A DNA stretch of 64,000 nt from an uncultured Chloracidobacterium sp. GTDB lineage: Bacteria > Acidobacteriota > Blastocatellia > Pyrinomonadales > Pyrinomonadaceae. The stretch spans positions 1-64,000 of the forward strand of contig CAKZGE010000004.1 in assembly GCA_936914845.1 (NCBI GenBank), written 5' to 3'. The notes beneath the pieces are model-generated. The model had not been told where the DNA came from, did no database searches, and worked only from the letters and a program-made list of their open reading frames with translations. The translations under genes and the position numbers were made by a program. Positions 53,964 through 62,906 of the stretch are shown here, in pieces. Every line of letters starts with the position of its first letter. The first letter of the stretch is position 1.

Positions 53964-53964
53964 C

Positions 53965-54500
53965 TGAGTCAGAACCGGGAGCGGTAGCGACCGGGTTCTT
54001 CAGTGTGTGACTAAAGTAAGGGTTGTTGCGAATCAAAACTTGGCCTGTGGTAGAAAGTAGAAATCCAAGCTCCGTAGGAGCGGAATGTAGTTTTTGACGC
54101 CGTCGCAGAATAGTTTCCCTGAAAGGGAAAAATTCAATACCGTAGGGTAACACCCTACGAAAACGTTCAGATAAATGCCCGCTCCCTGTAAGGGGAGCAA
54201 TTTATTTAACGAAAAATACGTCCCCTTTCAGGGACGCCATTGTGGGTTGCCGATGCCGTCGGGTGCTACCCGACGCTGTCAAATATATCCGCTTCGCGGA
54301 AAACCCGGTCGCTAACGCTTCCGGTTCTGACCCGGCGGAATCCGCTTCGCGGAAAACCCGGTCGCTACCGCTTCCGGTTCTGACACGGCAGAATCCGCTT
54401 CGCGGAAAACCCGGTCGCTAGCGCTTCCGGTTCTGACACGGCGGAATGACGCCGTAGTCGCGAACATAATTCCCTGAAAGGGAAAAATGCAATAGCCAAG
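53965..54500. repeat. Cluster of at least eight different short palindromes
   Basis: In a gene-free stretch between the S46 and aminotransferase genes there are successive hairpins: AACCGG..CCGGTT type (53975-54000), GCTCC-GTA-GGAGC (54069-54081), TTTCCCTGAAAGGGAAA (54113-54129), CGTAGGGT-AAC-ACCCTACG (about 54141-54159), GCTCCCTGTAAGGGGAGC (54180-54197), CGTCCC..GGGACG (about 54221-54238), CGTCGGGT-GCT-ACCCGACG (54257-54275), then TCCGC-TTC-GCGGA repeated. The first and second also occur at positions 1-140. No protein gene is visible in the 725-base gap. Confidence 0.85.
54288..54446. repeat. Three 53-bp tandem repeats
   Basis: Units at 54288, 54341 and 54394, each containing the palindrome TCCGCTTCGCGGA and a second hairpin around ccggtcgctaRcgcttccgg; they differ at only a few positions. 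A variant of the second hairpin also occurs at 53975-54000. Confidence 0.92.
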
Positions 54501-54519
54501 GCGTAATTTGCTTTACGGA

Positions 54520-55680
54520 TCAGCCGAGGACGGCGTGCATTTTTTCGAGCGTTCCGTTAAGGATGCCGTCTTCGCGGGCGATGCAGATGCGCACGTAGCG
54601 ATCCCAGCGGTCGCTGTCGGCAAATGCACTGCCGGGCGTCATGCCCACACCGGCTTTTTCCATCAGCATTTCATTGAATTTGATAGCGTCGTCAAATTGT
54701 TCGGGAATGCGAGCCCACAGATAAAACGCCGAACCTGAATCGTAGATATCAAAGCCGAGGCTGGTAATTGCTTCGCCGAACATCTGGCGTTTGGCGTCAA
54801 ATTTGTCGCGGAGCAGGGTGTAATAATTGTCGTCAGACATCAGCACCTTTGCCAGGGCCGCCTGCAGCGGTGTTGCCGGGCAGACATAGACCACATTTGC
54901 GGCGTTATTGACCTTTGCCACCAGTTCGCCTTTGCCGTAGCAATAGCCAAGCCGCCAGCCGGAGATATTCCAGGATTTTGAAAACGAATTGACGGTGATC
55001 GTCCGGTCCCACATACCCGGCAAGGTCGCGATCGGGGTATGCGGGTTTTCGCCGGTGACATAATGTTCGTAAACTTCGTCAGAGACAACGAGCAGGTCAA
55101 GCTCTTGTGCAACTTCGGCGATCGCTTCAAGTTCGGCCGGCGAGAGCACTTTGCCGCTCGGGTTGGCCGGTGAACAGACGATGATCGCGGCAAGGGGAAA
55201 TTCGCTGCGGTTCTTTAATTGGCGGCATTTTTCGAGCAGATCGGCCTTTTCGAAGGTCAGGGCTTCGTCAAGCTCAAAAGGTTCGGTCTTGGCTCCGAAT
55301 TCCTCTAAAATGCGTCGGTGATACGGGTAATAGGGTTCAAAGACCAATGCCGAACGGCCACGCAAAAAGCTCTGGGCAATTCCGATCAGGGCACCGGTCC
55401 CGCCATTGGTGATCATCAATTCGAGCGGGTTGGCGGCCACGTCCACCTCGATGCCGTTATATCTTTTCAATTTTGCGGCAACGGCCTTGCGCAGCTCGAT
55501 GTCGCCTTCGCTGCCGCCATAATGGTTGCGGCTGGCGGCAATGATGTCGGCTGCTTCACGAGCCAATTGCGGGTCGATGGGCAATTCCGATTGTCCCTGA
55601 ACGAGATTGCCGGATGGCGGGACGAGTCGGGTAATGGCGCGGATATCGGGCTTTACTTTTTGCTTTTTGGTTTCAGTCAT
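54520..55680 (-). CDS. Pyridoxal-phosphate-dependent aminotransferase, class I/II
   Basis: 386 residues from the ATG at 55680 (MTETKKQ); a start six codons upstream is possible. Fold type I with TNGGTGALIGIAQSFL (cofactor phosphate region), EPYYPYHRRILEEFGA, SPANPSGKVLSP with the Asn-Pro motif, VSDEVYEHY with the Asp contacting the pyridine N, and the Schiff-base Lys in SFSKSWNISGWRLGY. C-terminal YVRICIARED holds the Arg that binds the substrate carboxylate. Cytoplasmic transamination of an amino acid; substrate unknown (aspartate-like family). Probably single gene. Confidence 0.92.
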   Translation of the reverse strand: MTETKKQKVKPDIRAITRLVPPSGNLVQGQSELPIDPQLAREAADIIAASRNHYGGSEGDIELRKAVAAKLKRYNGIEVDVAANPLELMITNGGTGALIGIAQSFLRGRSALVFEPYYPYHRRILEEFGAKTEPFELDEALTFEKADLLEKCRQLKNRSEFPLAAIIVCSPANPSGKVLSPAELEAIAEVAQELDLLVVSDEVYEHYVTGENPHTPIATLPGMWDRTITVNSFSKSWNISGWRLGYCYGKGELVAKVNNAANVVYVCPATPLQAALAKVLMSDDNYYTLLRDKFDAKRQMFGEAITSLGFDIYDSGSAFYLWARIPEQFDDAIKFNEMLMEKAGVGMTPGSAFADSDRWDRYVRICIAREDGILNGTLEKMHAVLG

Positions 55681-55801
55681 AAACACTGATATTAACAATT
55701 TTCACCGCAAATTTCGAGACGCCTGTGAAAAAAGCGTGGTGGAAGCGGCCGATAAAAAAGCGGGGCGAAAAACCCCGCAGCCATGTAAATTCGCGCGGTT
55801 T

Positions 55802-56293
55802 TCAGATGATCGAACCGGAGCGTCCGTAAGGGCGGCGGCGAGAGGTTCGACGGGTGAAAGCGGTCACCGGCCTTGGCAAAGGCGGCGACAGTAAGACGTT
55901 TTGAATTTCGGATCTCCCGGAACCGTTTTCGCAAAGAACGGCCAGCGGGCGCAGGCCCTCTGTCCAATCGACCGTGGGCTTAGCGGCGATCCACAAAAAA
56001 TACTCGGCGATGGAGTTTCGGGCGAGAAATTCGGCAAAAAGCTTCTTAGGGGCAGCGGCGATCTGGCTAAAGCCGGGCGGCAGCCAAGGGGTGCAAATGT
56101 ACGTTCGTTCGCCGGCGGCAGCAATTTCGATCGCGGGGCCACTGTCGGTCCGCAACCGCGGGTCGGTGATAAAGAACAGCCTGTCGGCACCTAAAGCCGC
56201 TAGATCAAGAACCGGCGGCGGGCAATTGGTTGAACGGAAAAAACAGATAACGTCGCGGCCGGTGTTTTTCTTTAGATCTTTAAAAGAAGCCAT
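55802..56293 (-). CDS. Unknown protein, possible fragment of a glycosyltransferase-like family
   Basis: 163 residues from the ATG at 56293 (MASFKDL); an upstream frame extension to 56347 lacks support. Weak resemblance by eye to the N-terminal half of a family of GT1-like proteins in which a strand such as ADRLFFITDPRL and a TPWLPPGFS segment are followed by a helix and a short hydrophobic strand (EYFLWIAAKP). The rest of such a protein is missing: the sequence ends in an Arg/Ser-rich tail. It may be a decayed remnant. It lies 66 bases from the crp-like gene, same strand. Confidence that it is coding is moderate; the function is not established. Confidence 0.5.
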   Translation of the reverse strand: MASFKDLKKNTGRDVICFFRSTNCPPPVLDLAALGADRLFFITDPRLRTDSGPAIEIAAAGERTYICTPWLPPGFSQIAAAPKKLFAEFLARNSIAEYFLWIAAKPTVDWTEGLRPLAVLCENGSGRSEIQNVLLSPPLPRPVTAFTRRTSRRRPYGRSGSII

Positions 56294-56359
56294 GTTCGTG
56301 GATAAGATTCGCAACGCCGGGCATCCCTGGCCGACGCAGGCCAACAAAATGCCTGAAGG

Positions 56360-57142
56360 TCATTCAACGGAACTCAATTCGGCGTAACAGCTGCAGGCGA
56401 TCTTTTCGAGCTGAGCGCGGTCGAGGATCGCAACACCACCGCGGGTGTAATCAATAACGCCCTGTTTTTTAAGTTCGAGAGCAATACACGTAACACTGGG
56501 GCGGTGAACCCCGAGCGTTCGTGCCATTTGTTCGTGGGTCAATTTTAGAGCACTGCGGCCGCCGCGGTCGTACATGGTAAGCAGCCAGCTGCACAACCTT
56601 TCCTCCACCGAATGATACATATTGCAGACGGCTTTTTGCGAGATCTGTCGAATATAAGTGTCGAGATGCGGATAGAGCAGGCGCGATATTTCGGGGTAAA
56701 TGCGGGCTGTTTTTCGCAGCAGAACGCTTTCGATACGCATGGCCGTTCCGGCATGAGCGACCTGAGCGCAGCTGGCGGAAAGCGAAGGTGTGAAAAGAGC
56801 GGTGAGCCCGACAGCACCTTCGCGGCCCGTAACGGCGATCTCGACCATTCGGCCGTCATCGAGCAGCCGAAGCTCGGAGGTGATCGCTGATTCCGGAAAA
56901 TAGATATGATCGATCGTTTCGCCTTGTTGAAAAATGAATTGTTCGCGTGGCAGAAAGACCGAGCGGAGCGACGGTTTGATAAGCTCGAAAAGCGATGGCG
57001 GCAAAGTGTTCAAAATGCCGTTTCCCGCCGGCGGTTGCGGTGCGGCGGAGTTTCTAAGACGCGGAGCATTCGTGTTTGAAGCCCAAGAACCCGTTCGTCC
57101 TGTTTCGACCTCTCGTAAGTTATTTCCGTACATAGCTGACAT
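56360..57142 (-). CDS. Crp/Fnr family transcriptional regulator
   Basis: 260 residues. After an unusual N-terminal extension of about 45 residues comes a cNMP-binding beta roll (REQFIFQQGETIDHIYFPES, then GREGAVGLTALF), a long dimerisation helix, and a C-terminal winged helix (LTHEQMARTLGVHRPSVTCI) ending with DRAQLEKIACSCY. The beta roll lacks the four-Cys cluster of Fnr, so it senses something other than oxygen by Fe-S; several subfamily members of this type carry no cyclic-nucleotide Arg either. Cytoplasmic regulator; targets unknown. Its promoter lies in 57143-57470. Confidence 0.9.
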   Translation of the reverse strand: MSAMYGNNLREVETGRTGSWASNTNAPRLRNSAAPQPPAGNGILNTLPPSLFELIKPSLRSVFLPREQFIFQQGETIDHIYFPESAITSELRLLDDGRMVEIAVTGREGAVGLTALFTPSLSASCAQVAHAGTAMRIESVLLRKTARIYPEISRLLYPHLDTYIRQISQKAVCNMYHSVEERLCSWLLTMYDRGGRSALKLTHEQMARTLGVHRPSVTCIALELKKQGVIDYTRGGVAILDRAQLEKIACSCYAELSSVE

Positions 57143-57517
57143 CCCTAAATCGTTGCGCCGACGCTACATTTCCACTGAAAACACAGCGTGGGGAAGAGAG
57201 TGCAGACCTGCTGCACGAAAAAGACAAGCCAAGGTCGAAGTCGCCTGCCGCGGAAAAGTGATCTCATTCGATAAAGGTATTATGAGATGCATGCAGCGGG
57301 AATCATATACGGAAGGTGAGCGGGGCTTATAGGGAAAATCCCTGATCCGCCAAGGGTAGAAAAAAGGAGAGTTTGTATTCTAACGAACGAACCGGCGAGC
57401 AAAATGAAGCTAGTCTATGGATAAGCTTTGATTGAAAAAAGCACCTGCCGCTTATTTCAATGAAAGAATTATTAGAGGAAGGCGTTCGGACTGACTGCGG
57501 AACGTTTTCCTCTTTTT
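57143..57517. other. Gap with crp promoter side and a hairpin
   Basis: 375 bases with no gene I can support. The left part should carry the crp promoter; the right part ends in the terminator-like hairpin at 57474-57519. A frame of 32 codons starts at 57461, runs through the hairpin and has no ribosome site. Confidence 0.4.
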
Positions 57518-57519
57518 TT
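57474..57519. terminator. Terminator hairpin between crp-like and isochorismatase genes
   Basis: Stem AGAGGAA..CGTTC / GAACG..TTCCTCT with a 12-base loop. The T run (57513-57519) is downstream on the plus strand; on the minus strand the tail is aataattctttc, weaker. It lies next to the stop of the minus-strand hydrolase gene (57518), so it may end that transcript, but the better T tract fits an unidentified plus-strand RNA. Confidence 0.65.
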
Positions 57520-58135
57520 ATGGTGTTTCGGCCGGAGATTCGCAAAATTTATTGAGATCGATCTCAGAAGCGGGCGTTTTATCGGCTTCGGCAACGCGTT
57601 CTAAAAACTGTAAAGCTTCTGTGTGGTAGCGCGTTTTGGCGGCGGCGGAACAATCCTGAGGAACGTGAATGCGGTAGCCGCGCACAAAACCGTCGTGGGC
57701 GGTGAAAAGCACACAAATATCAGTCGTGAACCCCGCAATGATCAGTTCCGAAACATTCAGCTCGAGCAGCGTGACAGCCAGCGATGTGCCGTAAAATCCG
57801 GATCGCTGATTTTTTACGATGTGCAGGTCGTCCGGTTCGGGAAACAGCGGCCCGATGATGCGGGCGGCTTGCGGAGATCGGGCCATAACGGCTTGGGCAT
57901 GGTCAATGCCGTTTTTGAAATCGGTGAAAATGCCATTGACGTAGATCACGGGCATGCCGCATTCCTTTGCCCGGAGACGAAGCGATGCCAGCGGTTCGAT
58001 GATCTTTTCCGCATTGGCAAAAAGTTCGTTTCCGCCTTCGAGATCAAGCTCATTGATCACGTCGATCAAAAGCAGTGCGGCAGAAGATGAGCGCTTCGGG
58101 GCAATGTCAAACGGGTCTCCACGTCGAGCCGACAT
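57518..58135 (-). CDS. Isochorismatase-like cysteine hydrolase
   Basis: 205 residues of the isochorismatase superfamily. The catalytic triad fits: Asp in LLIDVINELD (about residue 24), Lys in KNQRSGFYGT (about 113) and Cys in TTDICVLFTA (about 145), with a cis-peptide-type Gly/Phe/Thr neighbour. Such enzymes hydrolyse amides or other small substrates such as nicotinamide, pyrazinamide, N-carbamoylsarcosine or isochorismate; the substrate cannot be decided. Cytoplasmic, single gene, divergent from the histidine kinase. Confidence 0.87.
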   Translation of the reverse strand: MSARRGDPFDIAPKRSSSAALLLIDVINELDLEGGNELFANAEKIIEPLASLRLRAKECGMPVIYVNGIFTDFKNGIDHAQAVMARSPQAARIIGPLFPEPDDLHIVKNQRSGFYGTSLAVTLLELNVSELIIAGFTTDICVLFTAHDGFVRGYRIHVPQDCSAAAKTRYHTEALQFLERVAEADKTPASEIDLNKFCESPAETP

Positions 58136-58321
58136 TTTATTATTGGTTCCTCACAGAAGATAAGATCGATCCTAACGAAGAAAAGTATAGCAGAATACCC
58201 GGCGGGACATCGGGTAACTGATAACATAATAAGCAGCGACAAGAGAAATTGTGAAAAGCCGGCGAGCTTTGCCCTTAGGCCAAGCTTAGGCAAAAATGGA
58301 ACAACGCACGGGAAAGATGGG

Positions 58322-59884
58322 ATGAAAGGCGATAGACCAGTCAGATTAAGCGAAAGAGCTTTGCAGCCGATCGTGGATGAGCTGCCGGATCTGGTCTGTT
58401 ATTTTGACCGCGAACAACGCTACCGCTTCATCAATAAAAAATACACAGAATGGTTTGGCCCGCGCTCCGATATCATCAACAGAACGATCCGCGAGGTGAT
58501 CGGCGACGAGCCGTATCGACAGGTTGAACATTATATCAATGCCGCGCTTGGGGGCGAAAAACTTTCGTTTGACAGCCAAATGCCGTACGAAGGGCCGGGC
58601 ACGCGATACATCCGCGTAACCTATGTCCCGGATGTGCGGCCGGGTGTCGGTACTGTCGGCGTTTTTGCTCTGATAAATGACCTGACGGAGATGAAACGCT
58701 CGGCCGAGCTGCTGCGATTTAATGAAGAAAAATTGCGGGTGATGATGGAAAGCCTGGTGGACGTAGCCATCGTCGCGATCGATGCGGGCGGGATCGTGAC
58801 AAGCTGGAACAAAGGTGCCGAGAATCTGTTCGGATATACGGAAGCGGAAATGATCGGCTGCGGCTGGGACATGCTGTTTACGGCAGAGGATCTGGCGCGC
58901 GAGATGCCGCAGCGCGAGATGCGGGCCGCACTTCGCCAGGGGCGTTCGGCAGATCAGCGGTGGTATGTTCGGCGCGACGGGACGCGATTTTTTGCGGGCG
59001 GCATGATGACGCCGCTTTATATCGGCGATCGGCTAAGCGGATATGCCAAGACGGCGGCCGATCTGACGGAAAAGAAACGCTTCGCTGAAATGCAGCAGCA
59101 GGCGCACGACGAATTGGAGATACGCGTACAGCAACGCATACGCGAATTGGCCGATATGAACGTGCGGTTGATAAACGAAATGAACGACCGGGCGGCTGCC
59201 GAGCGTCGCCAACAGGGCCTGCTGCAAAAGATAGTGACGATACAGGAAGACGAACGCCGGCGCATTGCCCGCGACCTGCACGACCAATTGGGCCAGCTCT
59301 TGACGGGATTGCGGCTAAAGATAGAATCATTGTCCGAAACGGTCAGCCGGGAGCCGCAGGACGATATTCCCGAACGCGTTCAGCGGCTCAAGGAAATTGC
59401 GGGCCGCTTAGACAGCGAGGTGAGCTTTTTGGCTTGGCAGCTGCGTCCGCCGGCTCTTGAAGAACTGGGCCTGCGCGAAGCTCTGGCGGCATACATTCGC
59501 GAATCTTCGCTTCATTTTGATCGTCGGATCGATTTTCATGTAACGGGGTTGGGCGGCATAGAACTTAACCCGGAGGTGGAAACGCAGCTCTACCGAATAA
59601 CCCAAGAGGCTTTGAACAACGTTATCAAGCATGCAGATGCCAAGCACGTGACCGTTCTGCTGAAAAGACGCGGCGGCGAATTGATATTGATAATCGAAGA
59701 CGACGGCTGCGGGTTTGTTCCGGAAGAAGCCGAAGGAGCGCGGCACGACCCGGAACAGGGCATCGGGTTGACCGGTATGAGGGAAAGGGCGACGATGATG
59801 GGGGCGGCTTTTGAGATCGAGACGGAGCCCGGAAGCGGCACGGCGATATATGTGCGGGTGCCATTGTCGGCAAAGGGGCAATAA
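58322..59884 (+). CDS. PAS domain sensor histidine kinase (NarX/UhpB type)
   Basis: 520 residues, no membrane segment, so a cytoplasmic sensor. Two PAS domains (about 15-130 and 140-260: PDLVCYFDREQRYRFINKKY and VVAIVAIDAGGIVTSWNKGA-like), a coiled coil, then HisKA_3 with the phosphoacceptor H320 in RRRIARDLHDQLGQ, and the HATPase domain (NNVIKHADAK N-box, EDDGCGF, GIGLTGMRERA). Signals through phosphate transfer to the regulator encoded one base downstream. Ligand of the PAS domains unknown. Confidence 0.94.
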   Translation: MKGDRPVRLSERALQPIVDELPDLVCYFDREQRYRFINKKYTEWFGPRSDIINRTIREVIGDEPYRQVEHYINAALGGEKLSFDSQMPYEGPGTRYIRVTYVPDVRPGVGTVGVFALINDLTEMKRSAELLRFNEEKLRVMMESLVDVAIVAIDAGGIVTSWNKGAENLFGYTEAEMIGCGWDMLFTAEDLAREMPQREMRAALRQGRSADQRWYVRRDGTRFFAGGMMTPLYIGDRLSGYAKTAADLTEKKRFAEMQQQAHDELEIRVQQRIRELADMNVRLINEMNDRAAAERRQQGLLQKIVTIQEDERRRIARDLHDQLGQLLTGLRLKIESLSETVSREPQDDIPERVQRLKEIAGRLDSEVSFLAWQLRPPALEELGLREALAAYIRESSLHFDRRIDFHVTGLGGIELNPEVETQLYRITQEALNNVIKHADAKHVTVLLKRRGGELILIIEDDGCGFVPEEAEGARHDPEQGIGLTGMRERATMMGAAFEIETEPGSGTAIYVRVPLSAKGQ

Positions 59885-59885
59885 A

Positions 59886-60542
59886 ATGGCCGAAACGATA
59901 AAAATAATGCTGGTCGAAGATCATCGCACGGTGCGCGAAGGGATACGGCTGCTCGTCAATGACCAGCCTGATCTGGAAGTGGTGGCGGAGGCCGGCGACG
60001 GCGAAGCGGCTCTTCGCGAAATAGCGGCGGTGCGGCCGGACGTTGTGATTATGGACATTTCAATGCCGACGCTGAATGGTCTGGAAGCGACGAAAAAGAT
60101 GCGTGCGGCAATGCCGAATATCAAGATATTGACGCTGACACGCCACACGGACGACGGCCACCTGCAGCAGCTGATCCACGCCGGGGTCAGCGGCTATGTG
60201 CTGAAACAGAGCGCACCGACCGAGCTGATAACGGCCATCCGGGCCGTGGCGGAGGGCAATTCTTATCTCGACCCGAGCCTGCTCCGTAAGGTAATGGGCG
60301 GCTATGTCAACCGCACCGAATCGCTACGGGGCGAAACGCGCGGCCAGCCGACCGAACGCGAGAACGAGGTTCTGCGGCTGATAGCTCTCGGATATTCGAA
60401 CAAAGAGATCGCCGCCAGTCTTGGGCTAAGTGTTAAAACGGTCGAGGCGCATAAGGCGAACGCCATGCGAAAGCTCGGCATTTCCAGCCGCATCGACATC
60501 GTAAAATACGCTATTTTGCAAAATTGGCTCCATGATAATTGA
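59886..60542 (+). CDS. LuxR/NarL family response regulator
   Basis: 218 residues from the ATG at 59886, one base after the kinase stop. Receiver domain with acidic pocket (LVEDHRTVREG), phosphoacceptor D57 (VVIMDISMP) and the Lys in VLKQSAP. C-terminal LuxR-type helix-turn-helix (TERENEVLRLIALGYSNKEI, then SVKTVEAHKANAMRKL). Phosphorylated by the kinase at 58322; the pair forms a two-component system. Targets unknown; the flippase and polysaccharide genes that follow on the same strand are possible but unproven targets. Confidence 0.95.
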   Translation: MAETIKIMLVEDHRTVREGIRLLVNDQPDLEVVAEAGDGEAALREIAAVRPDVVIMDISMPTLNGLEATKKMRAAMPNIKILTLTRHTDDGHLQQLIHAGVSGYVLKQSAPTELITAIRAVAEGNSYLDPSLLRKVMGGYVNRTESLRGETRGQPTERENEVLRLIALGYSNKEIAASLGLSVKTVEAHKANAMRKLGISSRIDIVKYAILQNWLHDN

Positions 60543-60585
60543 AGCCGCGTGAGAATATTGCCGCTGCGGTGTTATACTCTTTGGC

Positions 60586-62130
60586 GTGGCCGCAGAGATC
60601 GCACCCGAAAATATAGAAGACACGGCAAAACAGGCTCCCTCCACCGCAGGTATGACCACGCGTGTGGTCAAAGGCTCGATCTGGACGCTTGCCGGACAGG
60701 TGCTGCCGCTCGGCATTTCGCTTTTTACGACGCCGTTCGTTATTCGTCTGTTAGGAGCCGAAGCCTACGGCGTAGTGGTGCTGGTCGGGCTGATACCGAC
60801 CTATTTCGGCTTTGCGGATATGGGCATGGGGCTGGCTTCGACCAAATTTGCCAGCGAAGCCTATGCCGAAGGCGATGCCGAAAAAGAGGGCCGCGTGGTC
60901 CGGACGGCCGCCGCCGTTGCCTTTGCCGCGTCGCTGCCGGTGGCATTGGCTCTGTTGATATTTTCGTGGCAGATAACGGCTCTGTTCAATGTTCCGGAGC
61001 ACCTGCACGGCGAGGCTTCGCTGGCATTAAAGATCGCCTCGGTGACCTTCGTGCTCGGTTTTTTGAACAATATCTTCAATTCGCCGCAGCTGGCCCGTCT
61101 GCGGATGGATCTGAACATACTTGTCAGCACGGTTCCGCGAATGCTCGGCCTGTTGGCAACGCCGGTGGTCATATATTTCGGCGGCGGCGTGGTCGGGGCC
61201 GTTTCGGTTCTGTGTGCTATCGCCGTTGCCACACTTGCCGGCAATCTGTTGGTTTCGCAAAACCAACTCGGCACGCTCTTTGAAACCTCATTCGATAGAA
61301 AACTCTACCGCCCAATGCTGAAATTCGGCGGTCCTATAATGGTCTCAGGTATTGCCGCGGTCATGCTGGCAAATTTGGAGAAGGGTGTTTTACCTTATCT
61401 TACGTCAGTAAAAGAACTTGCATACTATTCAGTAGCCTTTACATTTTCAAGTATGCTGTCCCTTTTCTCTGCATCAATGAGCCAGTCTCTTTTACCTGCA
61501 TTTGCTCGCCTGTACCGACTCGATTGTTTGGAGGAGTTGAATGCACTCTTGACAAGAACCTACCGACTCAATCTTTTTTTATTACCAATCTTAGTTTCAG
61601 GCTTGTATTTAATAGGCCCTTCATTTTTTCAGTTATGGGCTGGAAGCGAATTTCGACAAAATAGTGTATCTCCGTTCAATATCCTTTTGATAGGCATCAC
61701 CTTTCATATACTTACCTACCTTCCCTATACATTGTTGATGGCTTTAGGTAAAACGACAGCACTTGCTAAACTGTACATTATTGAGTTGCCGTTTTATTGC
61801 TTTGCGGTATATTTTCTGGTGAGCAGCTATGGAGCTAGCGGGGCGGCAATCGCCTGGAGTTTACGAATCATTGTGGACAATATTTTACTGGTCCTGATAG
61901 TCGGCAGTATAGAGAATATCGGAGCGGATTTTCGAAAATGTGTGAAGCCATTTGCTCTTGGGTTGGCTTTTATCCTAGTGATTATATTGCTCCCATCAGA
62001 TCTTACATTGTTCTTTAGCATCGCCGTAGTTCTGATTGTGGGGGTATATGTTGCGATCTTGTTCAGATATCTTCTCGAGCACGAAGAAAAGCATTGGCTC
62101 TCAACATTAGTGAGAAAAAAACACAGATAG
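60586..62130 (+). CDS. Polysaccharide flippase (Wzx/MATE-like)
   Basis: 514 residues with 12-14 membrane helices, of the MOP superfamily (PST type): N-terminal VVKGSIWTLAGQVLPLGISL, YGVVVLVGLIPTYFGFADMG, and similar pairs of helices later. Flips lipid-linked sugar units across the inner membrane. GTG start at 60586 with TATACT just upstream; the ATG at 60652 (MTTRVVKG) is an alternative. The base composition changes sharply within the gene: up to about 61340 it is GC-rich like the surrounding chromosome, afterwards it is AT-richer with many aaa/ttt codons, as are the genes after it. This suggests a recombination joint inside the gene. First gene of a surface-polysaccharide locus. Confidence 0.9.
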   Translation: MAAEIAPENIEDTAKQAPSTAGMTTRVVKGSIWTLAGQVLPLGISLFTTPFVIRLLGAEAYGVVVLVGLIPTYFGFADMGMGLASTKFASEAYAEGDAEKEGRVVRTAAAVAFAASLPVALALLIFSWQITALFNVPEHLHGEASLALKIASVTFVLGFLNNIFNSPQLARLRMDLNILVSTVPRMLGLLATPVVIYFGGGVVGAVSVLCAIAVATLAGNLLVSQNQLGTLFETSFDRKLYRPMLKFGGPIMVSGIAAVMLANLEKGVLPYLTSVKELAYYSVAFTFSSMLSLFSASMSQSLLPAFARLYRLDCLEELNALLTRTYRLNLFLLPILVSGLYLIGPSFFQLWAGSEFRQNSVSPFNILLIGITFHILTYLPYTLLMALGKTTALAKLYIIELPFYCFAVYFLVSSYGASGAAIAWSLRIIVDNILLVLIVGSIENIGADFRKCVKPFALGLAFILVIILLPSDLTLFFSIAVVLIVGVYVAILFRYLLEHEEKHWLSTLVRKKHR

Positions 62131-62138
62131 ATACCAAA

Positions 62139-62900
62139 ATGACAATTAAAGATTTTCTGTATTACCTAGTGGACAGAATCACATTGGGACGTGGAATTCG
62201 GCGCAAAATTCAAGGACGGAGCATATCGTTTCCTCCCAAATGGAGTAGATATTACGAAAATAATTATGAAAAGTACACTTTCGGGTTTTTCGATAAATTC
62301 GTAAGAGAAGGGGACACAATTTTAGATATCGGTGCCCACATCGGTCTCTTTGCTGTGGTTGGAGCGAAAATCGTAGGACATGGTGGCACAGTGTATTCAT
62401 TTGAGCCCACGCCTTATACCCGGAGTGTTCTAAAGGAAGTGGTGGAACTCAATAAGGTGGCTGATATCGTCAAAGTCAGGGATGAGGCGGTAACGGACAG
62501 TGTTGGCGTCATAACTTTTTGGGATACAGGAGATAGGATCTCCAATGCTAATTCTACAATACCTACCGAACGAATGGTTGATCACTACGAAATTCCGTGT
62601 ACGACGATCGATGCTTTTGTCGAACAAAACCATCTCTACGTCAACTGTATCAAGATTGATGTAGAAGGTGCAGAATTGAACCTTCTGCGCGGGGCGCAGA
62701 AAACGCTGGAAAGGTGTCGGCCCATCTTAAGATTGGGATTGCATCCACAGGTGATCGTTAGCAACAAGCAGTCCCTCGCGGACGTATGGAACCTTTTGAC
62801 GGACCACGGATATGTTTTCGAATTTGAAGATGAGCGTGTTGATGAGGACTGGTTTCTGTCGCAAAACAACCTCTTCGATGTGACTTTAAGGCCGGTTTGA
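62139..62900 (+). CDS. FkbM family methyltransferase
   Basis: 253 residues from the ATG at 62139 (MTIKDFL); a TTG at 62094 overlapping the flippase gene is an alternative. SAM-dependent fold: motif I ILDIGAHIGLF, the VYSFEPTP segment, and the FkbM closing part IKIDVEGAELNLLRGAQKTL with LRLGLHPQVI. FkbM-type enzymes O-methylate sugars or other small hydroxyl groups; here it probably methylates a polysaccharide residue. AT-richer than the chromosome. Eight bases after the flippase, six before the glycosyltransferase. Confidence 0.88.
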   Translation: MTIKDFLYYLVDRITLGRGIRRKIQGRSISFPPKWSRYYENNYEKYTFGFFDKFVREGDTILDIGAHIGLFAVVGAKIVGHGGTVYSFEPTPYTRSVLKEVVELNKVADIVKVRDEAVTDSVGVITFWDTGDRISNANSTIPTERMVDHYEIPCTTIDAFVEQNHLYVNCIKIDVEGAELNLLRGAQKTLERCRPILRLGLHPQVIVSNKQSLADVWNLLTDHGYVFEFEDERVDEDWFLSQNNLFDVTLRPV

Positions 62901-62906
62901 AGATAT

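Noticed and set aside
54288..54446. CRISPR array
   Set aside because: The 53-bp units are contiguous near-identical tandem repeats without unique spacers, and there are no cas genes.
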